Origin: Selenomonas sp.
Lineage (GTDB): Bacteria > Bacillota > Negativicutes > Selenomonadales > Selenomonadaceae
Length of the DNA: 64,000 nt
NCBI GenBank assembly: GCA_022482925.1
Contig: JAKVOG010000001.1
Coordinates: forward strand, 372,001 to 436,000
Reading direction: 5' to 3'
Shown: one piece after another, positions 41,745 through 50,231 of the stretch
Position numbering within the stretch: the stretch's first letter is position 1
Layout: each line of letters begins with the position of its first letter
Notes under the pieces: generated by a model
What the model was told of the DNA's origin: nothing
Databases searched by the model: none
Seen by the model: the letters and a program-made list of their open reading frames with translations, nothing else
Made by a program: the position numbers and the translations under genes

Positions 41745-42519
41745 TCAGCTTACTACATCATGCTGTCTGATCCAGTCAGACCAAGGCATTTGATAGTTGT
41801 TCTTTTTATTTTCTCTTACATATTTTTGAAACCAGTTGATCATCCGCGCTTTATCCGCATAAAGATCGGCTTTATAGTCCGCTGCTTTCGGATGCTTGAT
41901 GATATAAGCCACATAATTTCCGCCAATAAGATATTGGCGCTGAAGTATCTCAGCTAATGACAAGGATGGATTCTGCATGATATCTACCATAGCCATAAAT
42001 GCTGTAGTACGACCAGCTCCCGCTTCACAATGGAAGTGGAGCCAGGCGTTTGCCGGCAAGTTCTGATAGAATCGAATAAATTGGTCGATGTATTGCGGCT
42101 GCGGCCATATATGATCGCGCGCGGTAATCCGATAGTAGTGAACCCCCAACGACTTCGCTATCTCTTCCTCCGTTTGAGCCTCTCTCACCTGAATGGCCTG
42201 AGGATTTTTCGCATATTTATCATATTTTCCGGCAACTACATCCGCAACAATTACGCCATTTCGACTGTGCTTTGCTGCCAACAGGCGCATACGCTCCTCC
42301 TTTAATATTGCTGCAGAGTTATCCTTCTTGTCGACATTGCACCAGTCCCGAAGCCCATACCAGCTGACAGCCTGCCCATCAAAGTATCCATGCGTCTCCT
42401 GTCGCAGATCTATATCATAAACCGGTCCATTGGTAACTTTCTTGAGCTCTTTCAACATTACCTTGAATTCAGGCACTGACATCTGGGCACTTCCTGAGAT
42501 ATTCAGCGAGTCAAGTCCC
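41745..42519 (-). pseudogene. 5'-truncated protein-tyrosine-phosphatase-like phytase
   Basis: The remaining 258 codons encode the catalytic domain of a cysteine phytase (PTP-like inositol polyphosphatase). The P-loop is HCEAGAGRTT with the catalytic Cys and Arg; other marks are YDIDLRQETHGYFDGQAVSW (substrate pocket) and YYRITARDHIWPQP (a conserved Asp). Known Selenomonas and Mitsuokella phytases are secreted and about 340 residues. Here the signal peptide and roughly the first 60 residues are missing because the IS3-family element ends at 42520. Without a signal peptide and ribosome-binding site the gene is very likely dead. Convergent with the AraC gene. Confidence 0.85.
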
Positions 42520-42638
42520 TGTTGTGGTAAACTAAAATTGTAACAGGGCAACCTAATAAGATATAATCAAATTATCTTAGAAAAGGAGAGTGCCTTATGC
42601 CACAACATTATGATCCAGAGTTTAAAAAACAGATTGTA

Positions 42639-43974
42639 GATAGTGTAAAATCATTTGTGTAAACTCAAGTGGGGATAGAAAAAGGAACCACTTTTCTTTA
42701 TAGTGTTAAGTGACCAAACAAAACACAAAGAAAGAAGGTTCCTTTATGTCTTATCTTACCACAGAACTTCTCACATCTCTACTCCAAGGCGGTGCTGCCG
42801 CCAATGAATTCCTTCGCAGCAAAATCGAAGAAGGTGTCAATGCCGTCCTCAAAGCTGAACTGGCAGGATTTCTCGGCTACGAGAAGCACAGTTCCGCCGG
42901 GTGGAATACAGGCAACAGCCGCAACGGTTCATATCAGCGCACCATCGTGACTTCGTATGGCAAAATCACGGTGGATGTGCCGCGCGACCGCAATGGCGAA
43001 TTTCAATCGCCATTATTGCCGACGCGAAAACAACGTGTCGATTCGTTGGAGACTACAATCATTCAACTGTACCAACGCGGTGTCACGACGCGTCAAATCG
43101 CAGAACTTATCGAGCAGATGTATGGCCATTGCTACACGCCAGCTACCATATCCAAGATTGCAGCTGATGTGTCGGATCAGGTTGAACAGTTTCATAAACG
43201 ACCAGTTGCCAAGCGATATGCCGTTATCTTTTGTGATGCAATGTATGTCAATCTCCGTCGCGACAGTGTAGCCAAGGAGTCTATCCATGTCCTGCTCGGC
43301 ATTACGCCGGAAGGATACAAGGAAATTCTTGACTATGCCATTCTGCCTTCTGAGTCAGCGCTGAACTACGCCGATATGCTAAAGAGCTTGAAAATGCGGG
43401 GGCTGGAACAGGTACTGCTCTTCGTCTCGGATGGCCTTGTTGGTCTCCCAGACGCAGTACAGAATGAGTTTCCGCGTGCCAAGCACCAGAGTTGCTGGGT
43501 TCATCTCATGCGTGCTGTAAGCCGCCTGGTGCGGCCTTCTGACCGGAAGATCGTCCTGGATGCGCTTAAGCGTGTGTACCGGCAGGAGAATGCCGCACTC
43601 GCAAAACAAGAACTGTCAGCCTTTCTCGACTCGTATGGAACAAAGTACAAGCGACTTCATAAGCTTTTTCAGAATGAGTCCAGCCTCTTCTCATTTTACG
43701 AATTTCCGAAGAGCATCCAGCAGACAATTTACACGTCAAACCTCATTGAGAACAACAACAAAGGATTTCGTCACAAGGCAAAGCTCAAGGAGCAATTCCC
43801 CAACGAGGATTCACTGGAACGATTCGCCTGCACGGTCTACTGTGATTATAACCGACGTTTTTCCGGGAAAGCGCATCGTGGATTTCAAGAAGCATATCCG
43901 GAGTTGTTGGAGATGTTCACGGATTAATCTTTCAGTCTACACTATAAAAGTTTACACATAAGAGTTGACACTAC
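42639..43974 (+). mobile_element. IS256-family insertion sequence (second, nested)
   Basis: 1336 bases. Imperfect terminal repeats (GATAGTGT... and, reversed, GTAGTGT..., with a shared TGTGTAAACT). Flanked by the 9-base direct repeat CAGATTGTA at 42630-42638 and 43975-43983. It contains one intact transposase gene. Confidence 0.93.
42746..43927 (+). CDS. IS256-family transposase (second)
   Basis: A 393-residue mutator-type transposase. Signs: EAELAGFLGYEKHS-type N-terminal region, SRNGSYQRTIVTSYGKITVD, VPRDRNGEFQSPLLP, RGVTTRQIAELIEQMYG, VIFCDAMYVNLRRD with the first catalytic Asp, LFVSDGLVGLPDAV with the second, CWVHLMRAVSR and YTSNLIENNNKGFR with the catalytic Glu. The ATG at 42746-42748 is preceded by AGAAGG. 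It is only distantly similar to the transposase at 12100, so the genome holds at least two IS256-family types. Confidence 0.95.
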   Translation: MSYLTTELLTSLLQGGAAANEFLRSKIEEGVNAVLKAELAGFLGYEKHSSAGWNTGNSRNGSYQRTIVTSYGKITVDVPRDRNGEFQSPLLPTRKQRVDSLETTIIQLYQRGVTTRQIAELIEQMYGHCYTPATISKIAADVSDQVEQFHKRPVAKRYAVIFCDAMYVNLRRDSVAKESIHVLLGITPEGYKEILDYAILPSESALNYADMLKSLKMRGLEQVLLFVSDGLVGLPDAVQNEFPRAKHQSCWVHLMRAVSRLVRPSDRKIVLDALKRVYRQENAALAKQELSAFLDSYGTKYKRLHKLFQNESSLFSFYEFPKSIQQTIYTSNLIENNNKGFRHKAKLKEQFPNEDSLERFACTVYCDYNRRFSGKAHRGFQEAYPELLEMFTD

Positions 43975-44288
43975 CAGATTGTACGGTTGCACTTAGAAGA
44001 AGGTCGTACCATCATCAGTCTGCAAAAAGAATATACAGTTTCAAAAGCCGCCATTTCTAAATGGGTAAAACAATTTCGCGATGAATGCCAGGACAATCCT
44101 AAAGCCCAATCTGACTATAATTACATGAAAGAAAATCTTCGGTTACGAAAGGAGCTTGAAGAGGCCCAGAAGGAAGTGCTTTTCCTAAAAAAAGCTGCAG
44201 CATTCTTCGCGAAGGAGATCGATTAACGGCTTATCGATTTATCCAAACATATCATCCACTATTTGGCTTACGGTGGTTATTCCGCCGG

Positions 44289-45086
44289 ATGAATATCTAC
44301 CCTAACGCTTATTACAACTATCTTGCACAACGAAAGAAGGCGTATCAGCAACAAAAACACAGAATTTTGCAGAAGATTAAGGACATCTATCATACCTATA
44401 ATGGCGTGCCAGGATATCGTACGATGCAGGTCTACCTAAGGCGTGAAGGAATAGTAATCAGCCGTCCAACCGTACATCGGTACATGAATCGAGAGCTTGG
44501 TCTGCTGGCTGTAGTTCGTCGGCGTAAGCCAAATTATTGCAAAGGACATGCTCATAAAGTATTTCCAAACCTATTGCAGCAAAATTTTACAGCAGAAGAG
44601 ATCAACCATAAGTGGTGCACTGATTTTACGTATTTATTTCTTAGCAATGGCAGCAAGCGGTATAACTGTACGATTATTGACCTTCATGATCGTAGTGTAG
44701 TTGCAAGCATCACAGACAAAAAAATCACCAGCGACCTGGCAATTCGAACCTTGCAAAAGGCTATACAATCGCAGAAGCCGAAATGCCAGCAGCTTCTGCT
44801 GCATAGTGATCAAGGAAGCCAGTACACATCTCAGGAGTTCATTGATTTCTGTGCATCACAGGGAATCCAGCAGAGCATGAGTAAGGCTGGCTATCCATAC
44901 GATAATGCCCCAATGGAACGTTATTATAATACCTTGAAAAATGAGCTTATAGAATTGCATTGCTACCATACAGATGAAGAGCTCACAAGTTCCATTGAAG
45001 AATTTGCCTATGGTTGGTACAACCATGGTAGGCCACATTCATATAATGATTATCGAACTCCTTATGAAGCTCGATGTCATTCTTAA
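44289..45086 (+). CDS. IS3-family transposase orfB
   Basis: Integrase-type DDE domain, 265 residues from the first ATG: YNGVPGYRTMQVYLRREGI and RPTVHRYMNRELGL at the start, then HKWCTDFTYLF (Asp), LLHSDQGSQYTSQEF (Asp) and NAPMERYYNTLKNE (Glu). In IS3 elements orfB is normally expressed by frameshifting from orfA; the same frame is open upstream of 44289, so the true product starts by fusion with orfA. With orfA disrupted it is probably silent. Confidence 0.93.
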   Translation: MNIYPNAYYNYLAQRKKAYQQQKHRILQKIKDIYHTYNGVPGYRTMQVYLRREGIVISRPTVHRYMNRELGLLAVVRRRKPNYCKGHAHKVFPNLLQQNFTAEEINHKWCTDFTYLFLSNGSKRYNCTIIDLHDRSVVASITDKKITSDLAIRTLQKAIQSQKPKCQQLLLHSDQGSQYTSQEFIDFCASQGIQQSMSKAGYPYDNAPMERYYNTLKNELIELHCYHTDEELTSSIEEFAYGWYNHGRPHSYNDYRTPYEARCHS

Positions 45087-45127
45087 AAATGTAGGTTGTA
45101 CTGTTACAAAAATGCTTGACCACAACA

Positions 45128-45683
45128 GTTCCGGCTGGGTCCGATAATTGCCATGCGCCGTACCGATAGCAACAGCCAGTGCATCTACATCTGTCTCTTC
45201 TGCGAAGCGCTCGGCCTCGGCGACACTGGTCACCAGCACATCCATGCTCTTATAGTCACCCTCAGCACCACCGACCCGGCCAATCTCGGCCTCAACATCC
45301 GCCCCATATTTGCGGGCCAATGCCACGACTTCCTTCGTCCTGGCGATATTCTCTTCTAATGGATATTTCGATCCATCAAACATCACAGATGTGAATCCCA
45401 GGCTCAAGGCAAGCCGGATGGTCTCCATCGTTGCTCCATGATCCAGATGAACTGCTGTCGGCATCTGACACCGTCTCGCAGCTGCCATCATGACTGGCCC
45501 CAGAAGTTCCAATGGTGAGTAACGCAGACGCCCTTCTGCTACCTGAAGAATCAACGGTGCCTTCATTTCCTCTGCCGCCTTGACGGCCCCCATTGCCATC
45601 TCCATATCTGAAACATTGAATGCGCCCACCGCATAGGTGTCATCCGCTTCGTTCAGCAGTTCTGTCAATTTTACGAGTGGCAT
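45128..45683 (-). pseudogene. 3'-truncated class II fructose/tagatose-bisphosphate aldolase gene
   Basis: About 185 codons of a zinc-dependent aldolase: YAVGAFNVSDMEM at the start, APLILQVAEG, VHLDHGATMETIRLALSLGF with the first zinc His and the following Asp, SVMFDGSKYPLEEN, and VEAEIGRVGG. The frame is cut at ELLWS by the IS3-family element, so the later zinc His residues and the phosphate-binding part are lost. Full length would be about 285 residues. Neighbours (Fe-alcohol dehydrogenase, DeoR regulator) suggest a former deoxy-sugar or polyol catabolic operon. Confidence 0.85.
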
Positions 45684-45752
45684 ATCGTCCCCTCCTTAGA
45701 TTTCTACAGTAAAGGGCACAAACCCTGCCCTTTATTCTCATTCGTGTATCAA

Positions 45753-46904
45753 TTAAAACAATTTGCGATAAATCTCCATGATCTGTTCCTTCGTCGGAAT
45801 CCGCATCGTATTCTGTGGGCTGCCGCTTTCCAGCGCATCATCCGCCATCTTGCTGAGCTGAGCAAAGAAATCTTCTTTCTTGACCCCTAACTTTTCCAAT
45901 GTCGGAATCCCGACTTCCTGGCAGAACCGGCTGACTTCCCGAACCATAGCCTCAGCAGCCGCTGGATCGGATGTATTTTCATCAGCTACCCCCATGATCC
46001 GGCCAATCGTTGCAAAACGATCCGTATTTTCCTCGATCGCAAATTCCATGCAAGCCGGCAGCAATACGGCATTCGACACACCATGTGCAATATGGAACAA
46101 TGCGCCAATCGGTCGGCTCATACCATGAACGATCGTAACAGATGCATTATTGAAAGCAATCCCGGCTTCCAATGCAGCAATCGACATGCCCAGACGTGCG
46201 TCTACATTCTTGCCATCGCGATAGCATATTGGAAGATTCTTATGGATCTTCTTGATTGCCGACAGTGCAAAGGTATCGGTAAGCGGCTGAGCCTTGCGTG
46301 AAGTATACGCTTCAATCGCATGACAGAGCGCATCAATGCCCGTAGCTGCTGTAACAGAAGGTGGAGCCGTCATCGTGAATGTTGGATCGACAACTGCTAA
46401 TGCCGGGATTATGGATGGACCGCCCAGCAGCATCTTCACATTATGCGCTGTATCGGAAATGATCGTATTCTTCGTAACCTCTGATCCTGTCCCCGCAGTT
46501 GTCGGAATAGCGACCAGATATGGCACCGGCATGTCGATAACCGTGTGCATGTAGTCGCTGATCTTGCCCTTGACTACCGACATGAACGCGATTGCCTTAG
46601 CCGTATCCATCGGGCTGCCTCCGCCCAATGCAATCAGGAAGTCACATCCTTCCTGCTGATATACGCTTAAGCCACTGGCTACAATCTTATCGGTTGGCTC
46701 CGTATTGGCGCCATCGAAAACCACATAAGGAATATTCACTTTCTTCAATGCGGCTTCAACCTTGGCAGCGTTACCGAACTTCACCATAAATGCATCCGTA
46801 ACAATCAGAGCTTTCGTGCCTTTTCCCTGAATATGCTTCCCCAGATCCTCAATAACACCAGTTCCGGAAATGATCTTGGCCGGTACCATAAACGTATATC
46901 CCAT
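45753..46904 (-). CDS. Iron-containing alcohol dehydrogenase
   Basis: A group III (iron-dependent) alcohol dehydrogenase of 383 residues, probably reducing an aldehyde to an alcohol with NADH. Family signs: FMVPAKIISGTGVIEDLGKH, FLIALGGGSPMDTAKAIAF (cofactor loop), TTAGTGSEVTKNTIIS, and the metal-binding ALCHAIEAYTS and HGMSRPIGALFHIAHGVSNA. The ATG at 46902-46904 gives the usual length; AGGAG lies 11 bases before it. It lies just upstream of the truncated aldolase on the same strand and is divergent from the DeoR gene; the aldolase/dehydrogenase pair recalls fucose- or polyol-type breakdown routes. Confidence 0.9.
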   Translation of the reverse strand: MGYTFMVPAKIISGTGVIEDLGKHIQGKGTKALIVTDAFMVKFGNAAKVEAALKKVNIPYVVFDGANTEPTDKIVASGLSVYQQEGCDFLIALGGGSPMDTAKAIAFMSVVKGKISDYMHTVIDMPVPYLVAIPTTAGTGSEVTKNTIISDTAHNVKMLLGGPSIIPALAVVDPTFTMTAPPSVTAATGIDALCHAIEAYTSRKAQPLTDTFALSAIKKIHKNLPICYRDGKNVDARLGMSIAALEAGIAFNNASVTIVHGMSRPIGALFHIAHGVSNAVLLPACMEFAIEENTDRFATIGRIMGVADENTSDPAAAEAMVREVSRFCQEVGIPTLEKLGVKKEDFFAQLSKMADDALESGSPQNTMRIPTKEQIMEIYRKLF

Positions 46905-47203
46905 AATATGCCACGCTCCTATCTTTTGCTTCTTCATTATCCACATTTTGGTAATCTAATGATTACTTTATGGTTATAATTTAATACTTTCATGATGACT
47001 TGTCAATATATATCCTGAAATATTTTATTATCTTTATTTTTTTCTGAGTATTTTATAATATTCCCTATAACCACTTGTTATTTCAGCGACATTAAACTAT
47101 AATGAAACTATAATACTTACCCATAACTTAACCAATTATTATCCAGTTATTGAGTATCTATCACCTGGCATTATTCATATATAATAGAAAGCTGGCGATC
47201 CTG

Positions 47204-47977
47204 ATGAAAATAGACCGTATCAACCGAATCCATGAACTATTGAAAAGTGTCCATAATATATCCATCAACGAACTTTGCGATACCTTTAATGTCTCCAAGA
47301 ACACCATTCGCCGCGATATTGCGGAACTCGAGGAAAAAGGCATCATCCGGAAAGTTTACGGTGGTATCGTTTTAGCAGAAGATGAATCTGCCTCGCCCGA
47401 GCCCTTTGCCTCCCGCGAGAATCGTAATATTGAAGCCAAGAAGAAAATTGCCCGGCTGGCAGCCTCTTATGTACAGGACGGTGATGTAATCTACATTGAT
47501 TCAGGAACAACGACCATGCATATGATTCCCTACCTGACTGATAAGCATCAGCTTACGATTGTAACGGCCAGTGTCCATGTCATTAATGCTGCTTCCTCCT
47601 ATAATAATCTGAATGTCATTGCCACCGGAGGCAGCTTATACATCCCGTCCAAGGCATTCATCGGACAAAGTGTCATCAAATGCCTGAACAGCTATAACAT
47701 CTCAAAAGCCTTTCTGGCCAGTACGGGCATCTCCCTGGAGCATGGAGCCACCAATGCCTCACCGCTTGAGTGTGAGATCAAACACTGTCTCGTCGAGAAA
47801 AGCTGCCAGAAATTCCTGATGATTGACCATTCCAAGATTGATGTAGCTTCACTTATGAGTTATTGTGATCTCAAAGATCTGAACTATGTTGTCATGGACG
47901 AAAAACCACCAGCAAAATACCTGGATTACTTCCAAAAGTATCACGTACAGCTGGCCTGTCCTGTACTCAAAGAATAA
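47204..47977 (+). CDS. DeoR-family sugar-operon regulator
   Basis: A 258-residue repressor: N-terminal helix-turn-helix (DRINRIHELLKSVHNISINE, then FNVSKNTIRRDIAELEEKG), then the sugar-phosphate-binding DeoRC domain (DVIYIDSGTTTMHM, VIATGGSLY, SKAFLASTGISLEHGATN, FLMIDHSKID). The ATG at 47204-47206 puts the first helix at the N-terminus; the frame opens earlier with a TTG. It is divergent from the Fe-alcohol dehydrogenase, and the intergenic region has several ATAACC/GGTTAT repeats (46970-47150) that could be operators. Confidence 0.9.
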   Translation: MKIDRINRIHELLKSVHNISINELCDTFNVSKNTIRRDIAELEEKGIIRKVYGGIVLAEDESASPEPFASRENRNIEAKKKIARLAASYVQDGDVIYIDSGTTTMHMIPYLTDKHQLTIVTASVHVINAASSYNNLNVIATGGSLYIPSKAFIGQSVIKCLNSYNISKAFLASTGISLEHGATNASPLECEIKHCLVEKSCQKFLMIDHSKIDVASLMSYCDLKDLNYVVMDEKPPAKYLDYFQKYHVQLACPVLKE

Positions 47978-48073
47978 AAAAAGCACTTATCCTTTGAGGA
48001 ACTTTCGACGATATACCTATAGGGAGCGTATTATCTATGCTCTGCCAATTATCTGAGAAAGGAGGGAACCATT

Positions 48074-49045
48074 ATGTCTACTATTTCTGCAATGGCCAAT
48101 AACACGTACATGATGTACAAGATGGCCTCTGGTACCTCGACGAGCAGCACGACGAGCACGTCAAGTTCTGCCACATCCGGTACTACATCCAGCAGTTCGT
48201 CAGGCAGCTCAGATTCTACTACTAAGAGCAGTTCACTTTCAACGGCTGCCGCCAGTGTCTCTTCACTGAGTAATCTGGTCAATGCGTTCAGTTCATCTCA
48301 CTCCAGTTCGACTACGAATTCTACCCAGGATTCCATCAAGAGCCTCTGGTCAAACTACACGTCATCGTCCAGTTCTTCGAGCCTCTCAAGCCTCAGCACA
48401 CTCTCCGGTATCAAGAGCAATGCATCTTCGCTTGTCAGCTCCTATAACGAGAGCAGGACGACCTTCACGACGCAGTTGAGCTCGACCATGAGTGATCTCA
48501 AGAGTTCGGCATCGACTGTAGCCAATATGAACTACAGTTTCAGTGCCAGTGACATCACGACGAACAGTGATGGATCCAAGACCTATAGTGACTCGCTGAA
48601 AAGCGCACTTACGAATGTCAAACAGCTCGTATCGGACTACAACGAGGCACTTAGTTTCTCCAGTGATTACAGCAGCGTAAGCAATCGCATGAAGGCCTTG
48701 TCAACGACATTCTCTGACACGACCTATCATGCGGATACCTACAAGCAGCTCGGCATCACGGTAGACAGTTCCACTGGAAAGCTCACGCTCGATGAAGACA
48801 AGCTGGCCAGTGCACTGGTCGAAAACGGGGACCGGGTCGAGAACGCCCTTGGCTCCAATGGACTGGCTGGCAAAGCCGAAAGTCATGCGGATCTGGCTAA
48901 CTCTCAAAAGAGCAGCCTCTTTCCGTCCATGCAGAGCATGTTCGGCAACTCGATCACAACGGCGGCGGCCTACACGAACCCAAACGTCTTGAACGCCTCC
49001 GTACAAGCCAGTCTTATCGGGAACATGCTTGATACTATGTTCTAA
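48074..49045 (+). CDS. Ser/Thr-rich FliD-like protein
   Basis: A 323-residue protein. The first 125 residues are low complexity, mostly Ser, Thr and Ala. The C-terminal part (about 180-280) matches the end of flagellar caps: LKSALTNVKQLVSDYNEALS, RMKALSTTFSD, YKQLGITVDSSTGKLTLDED and KLASALVENGDRVENALG. The hook-associated N-terminus and D2/D3 domains of FliD are missing. It may be a shortened cap paralogue or an export substrate of the flagellar system. AAAGGAGG lies before the ATG. Not next to other flagellar genes; flagellin is 12 kb away. Confidence 0.7.
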   Translation: MSTISAMANNTYMMYKMASGTSTSSTTSTSSSATSGTTSSSSSGSSDSTTKSSSLSTAAASVSSLSNLVNAFSSSHSSSTTNSTQDSIKSLWSNYTSSSSSSSLSSLSTLSGIKSNASSLVSSYNESRTTFTTQLSSTMSDLKSSASTVANMNYSFSASDITTNSDGSKTYSDSLKSALTNVKQLVSDYNEALSFSSDYSSVSNRMKALSTTFSDTTYHADTYKQLGITVDSSTGKLTLDEDKLASALVENGDRVENALGSNGLAGKAESHADLANSQKSSLFPSMQSMFGNSITTAAAYTNPNVLNASVQASLIGNMLDTMF

Positions 49046-49062
49046 AAAGACTCCGCTCAACT

Positions 49063-49111
49063 AAAGGGTATACCATGAATGAACTGCATCATTCACGGTA
49101 TACCCTTTTGG
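49063..49111 (+). terminator. Terminator after the FliD-like gene
   Basis: AAAGGGTATACC-TGAATG and CATTCA-GGTATACCCTTTT form a long stem with an unpaired base on each arm. Confidence 0.9.
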
Positions 49112-49121
49112 GTTTCATCAT

Positions 49122-49155
49122 AAAAAAGGCACAAGTCTTTACGACTTGTGCCTTA
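49122..49155 (-). terminator. Terminator after the GGGtGRT gene
   Basis: Minus strand: AAGGCACAAGTC, eight-base loop, GACTTGTGCCTT-like arm followed by TTTTTT. Confidence 0.9.
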
Positions 49156-49183
49156 ATGCTAGCATTTATGGAATCCGATTGGA

Positions 49184-50185
49184 TTATTTGTTCATTGCTT
49201 CCTGTACAGCAACTGCAACAGCAACAGACATACCAACCATCGGGTTGTTACCAGCACCGATGAGGCCCATCATGTCAACATGTGCCGGTACGGAGGACGA
49301 ACCTGCGAACTGAGCATCGCTGTGCATACGGCCCATGGTATCAGTCATACCATAGGAAGCCGGGCCAGCGCCCATGTTATCCGGATGGAGCGTACGGCCC
49401 GTGCCGCCGCCGGATGCAACGGAGAAGTACTTCTTACCCTGCTCGATGCATTCCTTTTTGTAGCAGCCGGCAACCGGATGCTGGAAACGCGTCGGGTTCG
49501 TGGAGTTACCCGTGATGGAGATATCAACTTTCTCCATGTGCATGATGGCAACGCCTTCCTGTACGGAATCAGCGCCATAGCAGCGAACCTGGGAGCGAAC
49601 GCCATCCGAGTACTTGATTTCCTCGACAACGTTGACTTTGTTTGCTTTGTAGTCATAATCAGTTACGACATACGTGAAGCCATTGATACGGCTGATGATC
49701 TGAGCAGCATCTTTGCCGAGACCATTGAGGATGACGCGCAGCGGGTTCTTACGAACCTTGTTAGCCGTCTGAGCAATACCGATAGCACCCTCAGCAGCTG
49801 CGAAGGACTCGTGACCTGCGAGGAATGCGAAGCAGCCAGCATCCTCGGAGAGGAGCATAGCAGCCAGGTTGCCGTGGCCCAGACCAACTTTACGATGGTC
49901 AGCAACAGAACCCGGTACGCAGAAAGCCTGGAGGCCTTCACCAATAGCTTTGGCAGCATCAACAGCGGACGTGCAGCCCTTCTTGATGGCGATAGCAGCA
50001 CCCAGCGTATAAGCCCAGGCAGCGTTATCAAATGCGATTGGCTGAAGATCTTTTACGATCTTACCGGCCTCAACACCCTTTTCATCGCAGATTTTCTTTG
50101 CGTCCTCAATGGATGCGATACCATATTTCTTGCAAGCTTCATTGATCGTATCAATACGGCGTTCATAGCCTTCGAATAATGACAT
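49184..50185 (-). CDS. GGGtGRT protein
   Basis: A 333-residue protein of the conserved anaerobe family named after its motif, here SGGGTGRTLHPDNMG. Other conserved parts: FDNAAWAYTLGAAIAIKKGC, GLGHGNLAAMLLSEDAGCFA, FLAGHESFAAAEGAIGIA and VDMMGLIGAGNNPMVG. The biochemical function is not established. It directly follows an IscU-like scaffold gene (46-base gap), an arrangement that is regular in Negativicutes and Clostridia and suggests an iron-sulfur role. The ATG at 50183-50185 (MSLFEGYE) fits the upstream AGGAAGGA better than the ATG three codons earlier. Confidence 0.9.
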   Translation of the reverse strand: MSLFEGYERRIDTINEACKKYGIASIEDAKKICDEKGVEAGKIVKDLQPIAFDNAAWAYTLGAAIAIKKGCTSAVDAAKAIGEGLQAFCVPGSVADHRKVGLGHGNLAAMLLSEDAGCFAFLAGHESFAAAEGAIGIAQTANKVRKNPLRVILNGLGKDAAQIISRINGFTYVVTDYDYKANKVNVVEEIKYSDGVRSQVRCYGADSVQEGVAIMHMEKVDISITGNSTNPTRFQHPVAGCYKKECIEQGKKYFSVASGGGTGRTLHPDNMGAGPASYGMTDTMGRMHSDAQFAGSSSVPAHVDMMGLIGAGNNPMVGMSVAVAVAVQEAMNK

Positions 50186-50231
50186 TCTATTCATTCCTTC
50201 CTGTTATCTTAAACTCAAGCAGCAGTGTTTC

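Larger units (their letters stand above)
42597..44226 (+). pseudogene. IS3-family orfA, split by the nested element
   Basis: Codons 1-14 (42597-42638, MPQHYDPEFKKQIV) and 43984-44226 (RLHLEEGRTIISLQKEYTVS and on to KKAAAFFAKEID) join in frame when the IS256-family element and one 9-base repeat are removed, giving 94 residues. It encodes the helix-turn-helix and leucine-zipper half of an IS3 transposase (KAAISKWVKQFR). Because orfA is broken, the IS3 element should be immobile. Confidence 0.9.
42520..45127 (+). mobile_element. IS3-family insertion sequence carrying a nested IS256-family element
   Basis: Terminal inverted repeats TGTTGTGGTAAAC at the left and GTTTTTGTAACAG-like/CCACAACA at the right, tips TG...CA. 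The core has an orfA/orfB pair. It is swollen by an IS256-family insertion (42639-43974). No matching direct repeat is visible outside the tips, and a different truncated gene lies on each side. Confidence 0.85.
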
